A stretch of DNA of 64,000 bases from Chlorobiaceae bacterium. GTDB taxonomy: Bacteria; Bacteroidota; Chlorobiia; Chlorobiales; Chlorobiaceae. The stretch spans positions 1 to 64,000 of the forward strand of contig JAAXWQ010000009.1 in NCBI GenBank assembly GCA_013335115.1, in the 5' to 3' direction. Under the pieces are notes generated by a model, which saw only the letters and a program-made list of their open reading frames with translations, made no database searches and was not told where the DNA came from. The position numbers and the translations under genes are program-made. The number at the start of each line of letters is the position of its first letter. Positions within the stretch are counted from its first letter, which is position 1. Of this stretch, positions 9,062 to 19,282 are shown one piece after another.

Positions 9062-10504
9062 TCAATTCGACGGAGACTTACCGTAAGACTGGAGCTGGCG
9101 CGCGATGCCGAGCATCTTGCCCTCCTCGAAGAAATTGCAGATCAGGTGGATGCCGACGGGAAGCCCGAGGCTGTCGAAGCCGACCGGCACGCTGACGGCC
9201 GGCATTCCGACGATGCTTGCCGGAACGGTGAACACATCGGCAAGGTACATCTCAAGCGGGTTGTCCATCTTGTCGCCGATGCCGAAGGGCGGGAACGGCG
9301 AGGTGGGGCCGGCGATCACGTCGACCTTTTCAAGGGCCTCGCGATAGCGGTCCTGAAACACGCGGCGGACCTGCTGGGCCTTCTTGTAGTAGGTATCGTA
9401 ATAACCTGCCGAAAGCACGTAGGTGCCAAGCATGATGCGTCGCTTGACCTCCGCGCCGAATCCTTCGGTCCTGGAGTTCACGTACATGCTCGAAAGATCC
9501 TCCGAAGAGGGCGAGCGGTAACCGTAGCGGGCGCCGTCGAAGCGAGCGAGGTTCGAAGATGCCTCGGCTGTGACAAGGATGTAATAGGCGGCAATGGCGT
9601 AATCGCTCTCGGGAAGCTCAATCTCGACCAGTTCGGCGCCGGCATCCTCCAGCTTCTTGAGGCCGGCACGGACCAGGGAAGACACATCCGGGTTCAGGTC
9701 CTTCGGGAAAAAGGCCGAGGGAACGCCGATACGCAGCCCCTTCAGTGAAAGCTGCCCCATCACCTCCTGGTAGTCGTCGACCTCATGGCGTGAGGAGGTG
9801 GCATCGCGATCATCCTTGCCGGCCATCACCTGCAGCACGAGTGCCGCGTCGTCACAGTTGGCCGAAAGGATCCCGATCTGGTCGAACGACGAGGCGAACG
9901 CCACGAGCCCGTAACGGGAAATGCGGCCGTAGGTCGGCTTCAGGCCGACGATATTGCAGAATCCTGCCGGCTGCCGGACCGATCCACCGGTATCGGAACC
10001 GAGGGCGACCATGGCAAGGTCGTTGGCGACCGCAGCGGCCGAACCGCCGGAACTGCCTCCGGGCACCCGGGTCCTGTCGAAGGGGTTGGGAACGGGGCCG
10101 TACGCCGAATTCTCGTTCGAACTGCCCATGGCGAACTCGTCCATGTTGGTGCGGCCGACAAAGACCGCGTCCTCGGCAGCCAGGCGGGTGATGGCCGTGG
10201 CGTCATAGAGGCATTCGTACCCATCGAGGATTTTCGAGGCGCAGGACAGCGGCGTGCCGGCTATGGAGATATTGTCCTTGACAGCGACGGGCATGCCGAA
10301 AAGCTTCCCGGGGCTTCCGCCGTGCTCCAGCTTCGCGTCGAGTTCCCGGGCCCGCTGAAGTGCAGCGTCGCGGAACACTGCGGTGAAGATATTATCGTCG
10401 CGATGGGACTCGATGCGCTGCAGATAGGCCCCGATCACCTGTTCGCAGGTAAACTCACGCGAGACAAGCCTGGACCGAAGGTCCTGATAACCACGGAAAT
10501 GCAC
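9062..10504 (-). CDS. gatA: Asp-tRNA(Asn)/Glu-tRNA(Gln) amidotransferase subunit A
   Basis: The amidase subunit of GatCAB, which releases ammonia from glutamine to convert misacylated Glu-tRNA(Gln) or Asp-tRNA(Asn). The 480 residues carry the amidase-signature triad: Lys in [11 protein letters not shown], the cis-Ser and nucleophilic Ser region in [12 protein letters not shown] and [14 protein letters not shown]. Length is typical of GatA. gatB and gatC are not adjacent. The upstream gap (10505-10654) is divergent with uppS. Confidence 0.95.
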   Translation of the reverse strand: MHFRGYQDLRSRLVSREFTCEQVIGAYLQRIESHRDDNIFTAVFRDAALQRARELDAKLEHGGSPGKLFGMPVAVKDNISIAGTPLSCASKILDGYECLYDATAITRLAAEDAVFVGRTNMDEFAMGSSNENSAYGPVPNPFDRTRVPGGSSGGSAAAVANDLAMVALGSDTGGSVRQPAGFCNIVGLKPTYGRISRYGLVAFASSFDQIGILSANCDDAALVLQVMAGKDDRDATSSRHEVDDYQEVMGQLSLKGLRIGVPSAFFPKDLNPDVSSLVRAGLKKLEDAGAELVEIELPESDYAIAAYYILVTAEASSNLARFDGARYGYRSPSSEDLSSMYVNSRTEGFGAEVKRRIMLGTYVLSAGYYDTYYKKAQQVRRVFQDRYREALEKVDVIAGPTSPFPPFGIGDKMDNPLEMYLADVFTVPASIVGMPAVSVPVGFDSLGLPVGIHLICNFFEEGKMLGIARQLQSYGKSPSN

Positions 10505-10577
10505 GTCTTTAATCGATGGATGTTATGAGTTGATTCGCCTGCAGGCACAAGGCTCCTGCAACCGTCCGTCATGAGGC

Positions 10578-10606
10578 TTGTATAATACTAAAATACTCTC
10601 TATAAT
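10578..10606 (+). promoter_or_regulatory. candidate sigma-70-like promoter for uppS-bamA
   Basis: TTGTAT (10578-10583) is followed after exactly 17 bp by TATAAT (10601-10606), in an AT-rich island inside otherwise GC-rich DNA. A second TATAAT at 10581-10586 overlaps the -35 box. The site points toward uppS, about 50 bp before its first ATG. It is based on consensus match only. Confidence 0.5.
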
Positions 10607-10654
10607 TCAATTTACGCGAAAACAGGATCACCTGCCTGCCGCGCCTGCCGCCGG

Positions 10655-11527
10655 ATGATGATAACGAACGGGAACGATTGCAGCGACAAAGCACAACCCA
10701 TGGACCACTCCTTTTCTTTCATGCCCTACTGGTTCAAATCCAGGCAGACTCCGGACGATATACAGGTCCAGGAAGAGCTGAAATCCTCCTGTGAACTCCC
10801 CCGGCATATCGGCATCATCATGGACGGAAACGGCCGATGGGCGCGGCTCAAGGGCAAATCACGCGTCGAAGGGCACGTCGCCGGCGTCGAATCGGTCCGC
10901 GATATCGTGGAAGCGAGCCGGCAGCTGGGCATCTCCTGCCTGACCCTCTTCACCTTCTCGATCGAGAACTGGAAACGGCCGGAGAACGAAATTTCCGCCT
11001 TGATGCGCCTGCTCATCAGGGTATTGAAACGGGAAACCCGGCAACTGCACGACAACAACATCCGCCTGCATGTCATCGGGGAGATGAAAATGCTCACCGA
11101 CGAGGTGCGAAAGATTCTCATGGACACCATGGAGCTGACCAAGAACAACAGCGCCATGACCCTGAACATCGCCCTGAGCTACAGCGGGAAATGGGACCTG
11201 GTCCAGGCTTGCCGGCGTATTGCCGAACATGCCGCATCAGGAGCTATCGACCCCGAATCGATCGACGAAAACATGATCGACGCCCACCTTTCCACCTCAA
11301 TATTCCCCGACCCCGAACTCCTCATCAGGACCAGCGGCGAGTTCCGCATCAGCAACTTCATGCTCTGGCAGAGCGCCTACTCGGAGATCTATTTTACCAA
11401 CACCTACTGGCCCGACTTCCGCCGTACGCAGCTGTACGAGGCGCTCAGGGAGTTCCAGAACCGGGAGCGGCGCTTCGGTCAGACGAGCGAACAGGTCGAC
11501 CCCAAATCATTCAAAAGACAGGCTTAA
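10655..11527 (+). CDS. uppS: isoprenyl transferase (undecaprenyl diphosphate synthase family)
   Basis: A cis-prenyltransferase making the long-chain prenyl diphosphate used as a lipid carrier for peptidoglycan and LPS. It carries the catalytic HIGIIMDGNGRWA motif (Asp about residue 55), FSIENWKRP, and the C-terminal LLIRTSGEFRISNFMLWQSA and SEIYF. The 290 residues are longer than the usual ~250 because of about 45 residues before the core; ATG codons at 10700 and 10721 are plausible alternative starts. It is 25 bp upstream of bamA, a common pairing in envelope gene clusters. Confidence 0.93.
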   Translation: MMITNGNDCSDKAQPMDHSFSFMPYWFKSRQTPDDIQVQEELKSSCELPRHIGIIMDGNGRWARLKGKSRVEGHVAGVESVRDIVEASRQLGISCLTLFTFSIENWKRPENEISALMRLLIRVLKRETRQLHDNNIRLHVIGEMKMLTDEVRKILMDTMELTKNNSAMTLNIALSYSGKWDLVQACRRIAEHAASGAIDPESIDENMIDAHLSTSIFPDPELLIRTSGEFRISNFMLWQSAYSEIYFTNTYWPDFRRTQLYEALREFQNRERRFGQTSEQVDPKSFKRQA

Positions 11528-11552
11528 ATCCCAAGATTCACGCAGACGCTTC

Positions 11553-14093
11553 ATGACGAATACACCGCATACCCCTCTAAGAAAAACAACCGGGCTTCTT
11601 GCAATCCTTGTCCTGCTCAACGTCTTGCCGGCAGGAGCTGCGACGAAGCATGGTGCGAAACGGGGCACTATCCCCAAGGCCTCGATCGCCGGCAGCAGCA
11701 GCACCAGCACCCCCGTCGCCAAGGCGCCCGTAAAGGATGGCCAGACGTTGACCGTACGCGAAATCTCCTTTTCGGGCCTGAAGACCCTCAATGCCGCGGA
11801 TCTGCTCAAAAGCCTCCCGGTCAAGGCGGGAGACAGCCTCGCCATACCGGGACCGGAACTGCCATCAACCCTGCAGTATCTCTGGAACCTTCAATATTTC
11901 AGCGACATCAAGGTTGAAAAAACCGAGATTGGCGGAGGCGCCGTCACGCTGAAATTCATCGTCACCGAGCTTCCGGTGCTCGATGAGGTAGACTTTGAGG
12001 AAAACCGGAAATTCGATGCCAAGGAGCTGCGGAAAACCGCCGCCCTGAAAACAGGCCGCCGGGTATCGGGACAGGACCTGCTGAGCGCCATGACCAGGAT
12101 CGAAAAGCAGTATGCCGAAAAAGGGTTCATCTCCGCCGGCGCGGAGTACAAGCTGCTCGAGCTGGCCGACAACAAGGTCAAGGCCCTGATCACCATCCAT
12201 GAAGGCCCCAGGGTCGTCATCGAGAAGATCCGGTTCCACGGCAACACGGCATTCTCGGAGAACAGGCTGCGAAGCCAGTTCAAGGAGACATCCCAGAACT
12301 CCTGGTGGCGCAAGATCTTCGGACAGCCGAAGCTCAACGCCGAAAAGTATGCCGAAGACAAGAGCCTCCTGGTCGAATTCTACCGCGACAACGGCTATCG
12401 TGACGCCAGGGTCCTGCGCGACGAAATCTCCTACACGCCCGACAAGAAGGGACTGTACCTTGACGTCTACGTGGACGAAGGCCCGAAATACACCATCAGG
12501 AACGTCATCTGGCTCGGCAACACCAAGGAGTTCGCCACGACTGAAGCACTCAACACCACCTTCGCGATCAGCAAGGGCGACCTTTACAGTGCCAAAAAGA
12601 TCAACGAGCGCCTGAACTTCTCGTCGGAGCACACCGATGTCAGCTCGATCTACCTCGACCGGGGCTACCTCTCCTTCAGGGCCAAGCTCGAAGAGCAGGT
12701 CGTGCAGCCGAACCAGGTGGACCTCATCATCTCCCTGACCGAAGGCGAACCCTACACGCTCAACACCATCAGCATCAAGGGCAACACCAAGACGAAGGAC
12801 CACGTCATCAGGCGCGAGCTCTACACCCTGCCCGGAGAGACCTTCAGCCGGAAAAACGTCGTTCGCAGCATCAGGGAGCTGTCGATGCTGAACTACTTCG
12901 ACCCGGAGACCATCTCGCCCGACATCCAGCCCGATCCGCAGACCAACACGGTCGACCTGGCCTACAACGTCACCGAAAAACAGACCGACACCTTCAACGC
13001 CTCGGTCGGCTACAGCGGCTCGACCGGCATGACCGGCGCCCTCGGCCTGACCTTCAACAACTTTTCGCTCGGCGACATCTTCAAGGGCGACGCCTACAAG
13101 CCCCTGCCGCATGGCGACGGGCAGAAGCTCGGATTTCAGTGGCAGTTCGGAAGCTACAACTACCGGACCCTGTCGGTCTCGTTCAGCGATCCATGGGCGT
13201 TCGGCACCCCGACCTCGGTCGGCGTCACGGCGTTCAAGACCCACAGCAGCTACGATTACACGAATAACAATCAAGATGACCCCCGTCAGATCGACCAGTA
13301 CGGCGCAACCTTGAGCGTCGGGCGCCGGCTCACCTGGCCCGACGACTACTTCTCGATCGGCTGGAAAGTCCAGTACCTGCACAGCAAAGGCGGCTTCGTG
13401 AGCTTCATCACGGAATCCGGAGCTCCCGATGAGGCCGACGAGTACTCGATTACCCAGACGATCGCGAGGAACAGCATCGACAACCCGATCTATCCGCGCA
13501 ACGGCAGCAAGAACGTCCTGACGGCCCAACTCGCCGGCGGCCCGCTTCCCGGATCGATCAACTTCTACAAGTTCACCGGAAGTTCGAGCTGGTTCTTCCC
13601 GCTGAAGAAGAACCTGGTCCTCAACCTGTCGACCCAGCACGGCGTCCTCTCGTCTTTCAACGATAGCGATTACATTCCTTACACGGATTACTTCTACATG
13701 GGTGGAAGCGGCATGTCGACACTTCCAACCATACCGCTTCGAGGTTACCCCGATCGGAGCATCGGTCCGCTGTTCCCCAAGGAATCAGACCTGTACGGCG
13801 GCAAGGTCTACTCGAAATTCACGACCGAAATCCGCTACCCGCTGACGCTGAGCTCTTCGGCCAGCATCTACGCGCTGACTTTCGCCGAAGCCGGCGGGCT
13901 CTGGGGCAGCACTTCGTCGATAAAATATTCGGACCTGAAAAAAGCTGCCGGCATTGGCCTCAGGCTCTACCTCCCCATCATCGGCCAGATCGGCATCGAT
14001 TACGGCTACGGCTTCGACTCGGTCCCTTCGGACAAGACCGGCAACAAGCAGGGATGGAACTTCCTCTTCTCGTTCGGCCAGTCACTCGACTGA
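11553..14093 (+). CDS. bamA: outer membrane protein assembly factor BamA
   Basis: The central pore of the outer-membrane beta-barrel assembly machine. The 846 residues begin with a signal peptide (TTGLLAILVLLNVLPAGAA), then about five POTRA domains over residues ~60-470 (repeats such as VREISFSGLKTLNAADLL, EKIRFHGNTAFSENRLRS, ISIKGNTKTKDHVIRREL), and a C-terminal Omp85 barrel. The barrel holds the conserved RGYPD motif (about 730) and ends in the hydrophobic FSFGQSLD. Length fits BamA rather than TamA or a two-partner FhaC. uppS lies upstream, and a hairpin terminator follows the stop. Confidence 0.95.
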   Translation: MTNTPHTPLRKTTGLLAILVLLNVLPAGAATKHGAKRGTIPKASIAGSSSTSTPVAKAPVKDGQTLTVREISFSGLKTLNAADLLKSLPVKAGDSLAIPGPELPSTLQYLWNLQYFSDIKVEKTEIGGGAVTLKFIVTELPVLDEVDFEENRKFDAKELRKTAALKTGRRVSGQDLLSAMTRIEKQYAEKGFISAGAEYKLLELADNKVKALITIHEGPRVVIEKIRFHGNTAFSENRLRSQFKETSQNSWWRKIFGQPKLNAEKYAEDKSLLVEFYRDNGYRDARVLRDEISYTPDKKGLYLDVYVDEGPKYTIRNVIWLGNTKEFATTEALNTTFAISKGDLYSAKKINERLNFSSEHTDVSSIYLDRGYLSFRAKLEEQVVQPNQVDLIISLTEGEPYTLNTISIKGNTKTKDHVIRRELYTLPGETFSRKNVVRSIRELSMLNYFDPETISPDIQPDPQTNTVDLAYNVTEKQTDTFNASVGYSGSTGMTGALGLTFNNFSLGDIFKGDAYKPLPHGDGQKLGFQWQFGSYNYRTLSVSFSDPWAFGTPTSVGVTAFKTHSSYDYTNNNQDDPRQIDQYGATLSVGRRLTWPDDYFSIGWKVQYLHSKGGFVSFITESGAPDEADEYSITQTIARNSIDNPIYPRNGSKNVLTAQLAGGPLPGSINFYKFTGSSSWFFPLKKNLVLNLSTQHGVLSSFNDSDYIPYTDYFYMGGSGMSTLPTIPLRGYPDRSIGPLFPKESDLYGGKVYSKFTTEIRYPLTLSSSASIYALTFAEAGGLWGSTSSIKYSDLKKAAGIGLRLYLPIIGQIGIDYGYGFDSVPSDKTGNKQGWNFLFSFGQSLD

Positions 14094-14113
14094 TCACGTC
14101 GGCCATGAACGCG

Positions 14114-14144
14114 AAAAGCCCGGGAAGCTGATTCCCGGGCTTTT
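14114..14144 (+). terminator. intrinsic terminator after bamA
   Basis: AAAAGCCCGGGA (14114-14125) pairs perfectly with TCCCGGGCTTTT (14133-14144) around a 7-nt loop and continues into T residues. It lies 20 bp past the bamA stop. Confidence 0.9.
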
Positions 14145-14270
14145 TGCGTTTCCTGGAAAATATTGAAACCCCCTTGCATTATCCCTTTTGCAGGGCTATT
14201 TTTATAGTTGATTTATATGTATTGCTAATATCATTACAGATAGGATACGAACAACAATCCGGAGAACACC

Positions 14271-14870
14271 ATGAAGAAACGACACTCCCTGCTGGCGGCA
14301 CTCCTTGCAGCAGGCACACTTTCAGCACCGGCATTCGCCGCCGGGCATTACGTGAGCGGAAATGTAGGCATAAACTGGATGAACGACGTGACCGGAAGCG
14401 GTTCGAAGGCCGAGATGAAGACCGGAACCACCTTCAACGGAGCCGTAGGGTGCAACTATGAGAATTACCGAATGGAAGCCGAAGCGGGCTACCAGGACAA
14501 CTACATCAAGAGCTACGCCGGAAGAAACTACGATGGCAACATTACGGTCTACTCGCTGATGGCTAACGGTTACTATGATTTTGACGCAGGATCGGTCAAG
14601 CCCTTCCTCATGGGCGGTGTCGGCCTGGCCCAGGTCGGATTCAACAATGTGAAGGAATCAGGCAACGTCGACGTCAGCTCCGAACACGATACGACCCTGG
14701 CCTACCAGCTTGGCGCCGGGCTGGCCATCCCGGTCGGCAGGCACCTGAACGTCGACGCCAGGTACCGCTATTTCTCCACAACGAATTTCACTGCGGCAGC
14801 ACTGGGATCTCCGGCCAGCACGCACGTCAGCAGCAACGGACTGCTCGTCGGCCTGAGGATGAATTTCTGA
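14271..14870 (+). CDS. outer-membrane beta-barrel protein (OmpA/OmpW-like porin family)
   Basis: A 199-residue protein with a strong signal peptide (HSLLAALLAAGTLSAPAFAA, cut at about residue 24). The mature ~175 residues alternate polar and apolar residues as in an eight-stranded barrel and end in LLVGLRMNF, a C-terminal aromatic insertion signal. Internal segments such as MANGYYDFDAGSVKPFLMGG and VDARYRYFST resemble the OmpA N-terminal and porin_OmpW/opacity barrels. There is no OmpA peptidoglycan-binding domain. It stands alone between two terminators and should be expressed from its own promoter. Confidence 0.85.
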   Translation: MKKRHSLLAALLAAGTLSAPAFAAGHYVSGNVGINWMNDVTGSGSKAEMKTGTTFNGAVGCNYENYRMEAEAGYQDNYIKSYAGRNYDGNITVYSLMANGYYDFDAGSVKPFLMGGVGLAQVGFNNVKESGNVDVSSEHDTTLAYQLGAGLAIPVGRHLNVDARYRYFSTTNFTAAALGSPASTHVSSNGLLVGLRMNF

Positions 14871-14886
14871 TTCGGCATGAAAAAGC

Positions 14887-14926
14887 AAAACCGGAAAAGG
14901 GGGCAGTTGCCTCCTTTTCCGGTTTT
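14887..14926. terminator. bidirectional terminator between barrel protein and nuclease-domain gene
   Basis: AAAACCGGAAAAGG (14887-14900) pairs perfectly with CCTTTTCCGGTTTT (14913-14926). It can serve both converging genes. Confidence 0.88.
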
Positions 14927-14950
14927 TTGTTCGACCAGCGGACCAAGAAG

Positions 14951-15562
14951 CTATCCCTCGCCTCCTGTGCGCCCCTTGATCCGTGAGATTTCGTCCCTCA
15001 GGCGCGCCGCCTCTTCGTAATCCTCACTGTTGATCGCCTCTTCGAGCTTCCGGTGCAACTCATCGATACGGGTCTCGTCGCCCGTGGGTTCCGGCTCCGG
15101 TTTTTCAGGCAGCTCGTCCTCCTCCTCCACCGGCGCTTCTTCCTCCTTTGGCTGTTCCTCGACGATTCCCGCCTCGTCCATGATCTCCTCGGAAACGAAA
15201 ATCGGTGCACTGAACCTCACGGCGATGGCGATGGCATCGCTCGGGCGGGCATCGATCTCATGCACTGTCCCGTTCATTTCACAGATGACCTTGGCGTAAA
15301 AGGTTTCGTTATGCAGCTCGTCGATATAGACCTCGTTCACCTGGAGGGAGAAGGCATCGGCGATCTGCTTGAAAAGGTCGTGGGTAAATGGGCGCGGAGG
15401 CTTGATGTTCTCAAGCTTCAGAGCGATGGCCTGAGCCTCGAACCCACCGATGATGATCGGCAGTTTGCGTTTACCTTCGACCTCATAGAGGATGAGGGCG
15501 TAGGCCCCGTTGGTATGGGGGCTGGTCGAAAGGCCAAGAATGTCTACCTGGAGTTTATTCAT
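14951..15562 (-). CDS. bifunctional nuclease-domain (DUF151) protein with UvrB/UvrC motif
   Basis: A 203-residue protein. Residues ~1-135 form a bifunctional nuclease (BFN/DUF151) domain: KLPIIIGGFEAQAIALKLE, RPFTHDLFKQIADAF and the conserved IDARPSDAIAIAVRF. An acidic linker (EEQPKEEEAPVEEEDELPE) then leads to a C-terminal UVR motif (LEEAINSEDYEEAARLRDEI, about 170-190), the helical hairpin used for protein contacts in UvrB, UvrC and McsA. Family members have been linked to DNA/RNA cleavage; its role here is unproven. It is a single gene converging on the barrel protein. Confidence 0.85.
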   Translation of the reverse strand: MNKLQVDILGLSTSPHTNGAYALILYEVEGKRKLPIIIGGFEAQAIALKLENIKPPRPFTHDLFKQIADAFSLQVNEVYIDELHNETFYAKVICEMNGTVHEIDARPSDAIAIAVRFSAPIFVSEEIMDEAGIVEEQPKEEEAPVEEEDELPEKPEPEPTGDETRIDELHRKLEEAINSEDYEEAARLRDEISRIKGRTGGEG

Positions 15563-15693
15563 GGTTAGGAAACATTAGTCGTTGCAGCGGGCCCACAGGG
15601 ATCCCGTGACTATCAACCTCAAAGTATCGCTAAACATTTCGAGTTCAAAAAAAGGCTGCTCCAACCGGGTCGGCGGTGCAGGATCCAATAAGC

Positions 15694-15719
15694 AAAAAAG
15701 CCGCAGATGCGGCTTTTTT
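15694..15719. terminator. intrinsic terminator after the tRNA genes
   Basis: AAAAAAGCCGC pairs perfectly with GCGGCTTTTTT around AGAT. On the minus strand it lies 9 nt past the 3' end of tRNA-Leu and ends in a U-run, so it probably closes the mS38-like / tRNA-Lys / tRNA-Leu transcript. Confidence 0.88.
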
Positions 15720-15728
15720 GTTTCGATG

Positions 15729-15810
15729 TGCCCGAGAGGAGATTCGAACTCCTACACCTAACGGCGCCACCCCCTCAAGATGGTGTGTCTACCAATTCCA
15801 CCACTCGGGC
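15729..15810 (-). tRNA. tRNA-Leu (anticodon GAG)
   Basis: Read on the minus strand, the acceptor stem GCCCGAG pairs with CTCGGGC, with discriminator A. The anticodon stem CCATC/GGTGG encloses loop TTGAGGG, giving anticodon GAG. The T arm is AGGAG-TTCGAAT-CTCCT, and the long variable arm is typical of a class II leucine tRNA. The 3' CCA is not encoded (CAT follows), so it must be added by nucleotidyltransferase. Confidence 0.95.
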
Positions 15811-15849
15811 ATCGATATGTACAAGTCGGAGAACAAAAGTCCAGTCTCG

Positions 15850-15923
15850 TGAGAATAGAAGGACTCGAACCTTCGACCCTCTGCTTAAAAGGCAGATGCT
15901 CTAACCAACTGAGCTATATTCTC
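15850..15923 (-). tRNA. tRNA-Lys (anticodon UUU)
   Basis: On the minus strand the acceptor stem GAGAATA pairs with TATTCTC, with discriminator A. The D arm is GCTC-AGTTGGTTA-GAGC. The anticodon arm TCTGC-CTTTTAA-GCAGA gives anticodon TTT, and the T arm is GAAGG-TTCGAGT-CCTTC. CCA is not encoded. It lies 39 bp upstream of tRNA-Leu on the same strand. Confidence 0.96.
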
Positions 15924-15950
15924 AACCAAGCTTACAGCCTCAGTAAAGGC

Positions 15951-16058
15951 TTACTTGTTCTGGTACCTCAAACGCTTCTTGTGCCTGTTCTTACGGCGCA
16001 TCTTCTTGCGTTTGTGCACGGCCATTTTATGGCGTTTTCTCTTTTTTCCGCAGGGCAT
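15951..16058 (-). CDS. 35-residue basic protein with AURKAIP1/COX24 (mS38-like) domain
   Basis: A very short gene that is easily missed. On the minus strand ATG 16058 to TAA 15951 encodes 35 residues, starting MPCGKKRKRHKMAVHKRKK and ending RLRYQNK, over half of them Lys, Arg or His. The pattern GKKRKRHKMxxHKRKKxxRKNRHK is that of AURKAIP1/COX24-domain proteins, whose mitochondrial member mS38 sits in the small ribosomal subunit. A good ribosome-binding site (AGGAAAG, about 7 nt away) precedes the ATG. tRNA-Lys begins 27 bp downstream, so the three genes may form one transcript. Ribosomal association is inferred from the family. Confidence 0.88.
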   Translation of the reverse strand: MPCGKKRKRHKMAVHKRKKMRRKNRHKKRLRYQNK

Positions 16059-16368
16059 GAATTTTCTTTCCTGTGTTTTTTAAAGGCAGGTAATATAGAG
16101 CCTTTACCCCATACTACCAAGCAAAAAATTGCCGGCAGCTCTTTTTCCTCATCAACCGCCGCCGGGTTTGTGAATTATAGGTCGAATGGGTCCGATGCAT
16201 GATCCCGGTACACTTATCCCGGGCACCCAAGGTCGTCCGGTAACCGTCGTGAGCGGCTCGAGGACAAGGCGGACGGAGCGCAGCAACCGGAATGTACAAC
16301 TGGTACATGAGGATTGCGAGCACCGACCAACGCAGTCATCGAATCGCGCAACAGATTACCGGGCGACC
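16059..16368. other. 310-bp gap with no gene, upstream of the mS38-like gene and downstream of rho
   Basis: No credible coding frame is present. The gap holds the promoter side of the mS38-like/tRNA unit and, at 16237-16362, the long imperfect palindrome described separately. A second small inverted repeat, CCCGGTACACTTATCCCGGG, lies at 16204-16223. Confidence 0.6.
16237..16362. repeat. 126-bp imperfect palindrome downstream of rho
   Basis: The outer arms CCGGTAA (16237-16243) and TTACCGG (16356-16362) and the inner arms ATGTAC (16292-16297) and GTACAT (16303-16308) are exact inverted repeats. They are centred on the same point, about 16300, with a 5-nt loop. The ~45 nt between them on each side still pair in patches, for example TCGAGGAC with GTCATCGA and GCGCAGCAACC with GGATTGCGAGC. 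The element ends 6 nt before the rho stop codon. It could form a long RNA hairpin, a cruciform or be a mobile miniature repeat. Confidence 0.7.
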
Positions 16369-17658
<1,290 letters not shown>

Positions 17659-17947
17659 TATGGATTCTTTCGACTAATGGTTAGGTATGCAGGAAAAACT
17701 CTGCCGGGAGATACGTGAAACAGGGGGGAAACGGCAAGTTCATTGCAGAAGAACGACGGATATGAAGGGTAAAACCTGCATGGTTCGAAAAACGATGCGC
17801 AAGCCTGATAAGTATGCTGAATGAGGAAGTCGGTGTATTGACCGGGATCGACAGAACAGTAACCTTGATCGGCTCTGACAATGAATTATGGAGAATTTCA
17901 GAGAAGTGGAGTAAGATATAAAATTTTCAGACAAAAAGTACGAATCA

Positions 17948-19282
17948 TCACGTTCCGGGTCCCGAAACTTCGCCGCCCCCCTGCCCTGACGCTATCACCG
18001 CCCCGACGAGGAAGAACGAACCGGTCACCAGGATCATGTCGTCGGGCCCCGCCTTCGAACGGAGCAGCTCGAACCCTTCGACAGCCGTTCCGCACACCTG
18101 CACCTCGGCGACCCCGGCATCCAGGCAAAGCCTCGCCAGGGTCTCAGGCGAAAGGCTGCGCTCGGTCGGCAGTTCGACGGCCGCGACCATTCGGGCCATC
18201 TCCCCGACCGGCCTGGCGATTCCGGCAGCATCCTTGTCGGCAGCCACACCGATGAGGACGTACAGGTCGCGGAACGCGCCGCGTATCTCGCGAAGTGCCT
18301 GGAAACTCCGCTCCATCCCGTCGGGATTGTGGGAGACATCGAGCATCACGATCGGCCGGCATGAAACCTGCTCGAGCCTGGCCTGGTATCCCGAATCCGC
18401 CAGCCGGGACAGCCCGGTTTCGATATCGCTCCATTCGACCCCTTCTCCCCTTGCAGCCATGACCGCAAGGGTCACGTTCGAGGCATGGAACGAACCGGTG
18501 AGCGGCACCGTCAGGTTGCGGCTCCCGCCAGAAGGAAGCGAGACCGCGAGGCCGAGGCGGCCGGGCTGCACGCTGGAGACGCTGAACGATGCGTCGCGGC
18601 CGACAACATGGACCTGAGCCTCGCACCGGGCAGCCGCACTTCCGATCTCGTCGAACGCCTCCGGGTCGTCGACGGCCGTATAGACCTTTGCCCCGGGCTT
18701 GATGATGGCAGCCTTCTCGGCGGCGATCAGCCTGACGGTATCGCCGAGCCAGGTCGTATGGTCGAGCCCGATGGAGGGGATGACGACGATATCACCGGCG
18801 ACGGCATTGGTCGCATCGAGCCGTCCGCCCATCCCGGTCTCGATCACCGAAACCTCGACACCCTCTTCAGCGAACCATGCCAGCGCCATTGCGGTGGTCA
18901 CCTCGAAAAAGGTCGCCCCGTTCGCCGCAGCCAACTCCTTCAGGCGAGAGCAGTATCCGGCGATTTTCTCCCTGGGTATCTGACGTCCGTCGATGCGGAT
19001 CCTTTCGGTGAAATCCACCAGGTGCGGTGAGGTGAAGAGGCCGACTTTCCTGCCCGAAGCCGTGAAAATCGAGGCCATGCATGCCGCGACGGTCCCCTTT
19101 CCGTTGGTCCCGGCGATATGCACCACCCTGCCCAGGCGTTGTTCGGGACTGCCGAGCTCCCGTAGCAGCTCGGCTACCCGGTCGAGCCCCGGCCGGATAC
19201 CAAAGCGATGGAGCGGATAAAGAAAATCGATGGAGTCCTGGTAATCCACTGGCAGCTCAAGGGTTGTTGCGGATTGCGGCAA
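17948..19282 (-). CDS. folC: bifunctional folylpolyglutamate / dihydrofolate synthase
   Basis: A Mur-ligase family enzyme that adds glutamate to dihydropteroate and to folates. The 444 residues include the ATP loop VVHIAGTNGKGTVAA (about 52-66), the TSPHLVDFTERIRIDG omega-loop region, TGMGGRLDATNAV and the C-terminal Mur-ligase domain with MLDVSHNPDGMERS. Length matches FolC. Its start overlaps the last 26 bp of ruvA, so the two are probably translated from one mRNA. Confidence 0.94.
   Translation of the reverse strand: MPQSATTLELPVDYQDSIDFLYPLHRFGIRPGLDRVAELLRELGSPEQRLGRVVHIAGTNGKGTVAACMASIFTASGRKVGLFTSPHLVDFTERIRIDGRQIPREKIAGYCSRLKELAAANGATFFEVTTAMALAWFAEEGVEVSVIETGMGGRLDATNAVAGDIVVIPSIGLDHTTWLGDTVRLIAAEKAAIIKPGAKVYTAVDDPEAFDEIGSAAARCEAQVHVVGRDASFSVSSVQPGRLGLAVSLPSGGSRNLTVPLTGSFHASNVTLAVMAARGEGVEWSDIETGLSRLADSGYQARLEQVSCRPIVMLDVSHNPDGMERSFQALREIRGAFRDLYVLIGVAADKDAAGIARPVGEMARMVAAVELPTERSLSPETLARLCLDAGVAEVQVCGTAVEGFELLRSKAGPDDMILVTGSFFLVGAVIASGQGGGEVSGPGT

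Noticed and set aside
11865-13640. 591-codon open frame on the minus strand
   Set aside because: Antisense to bamA; Val/Asp/Leu-rich with no recognisable domain.
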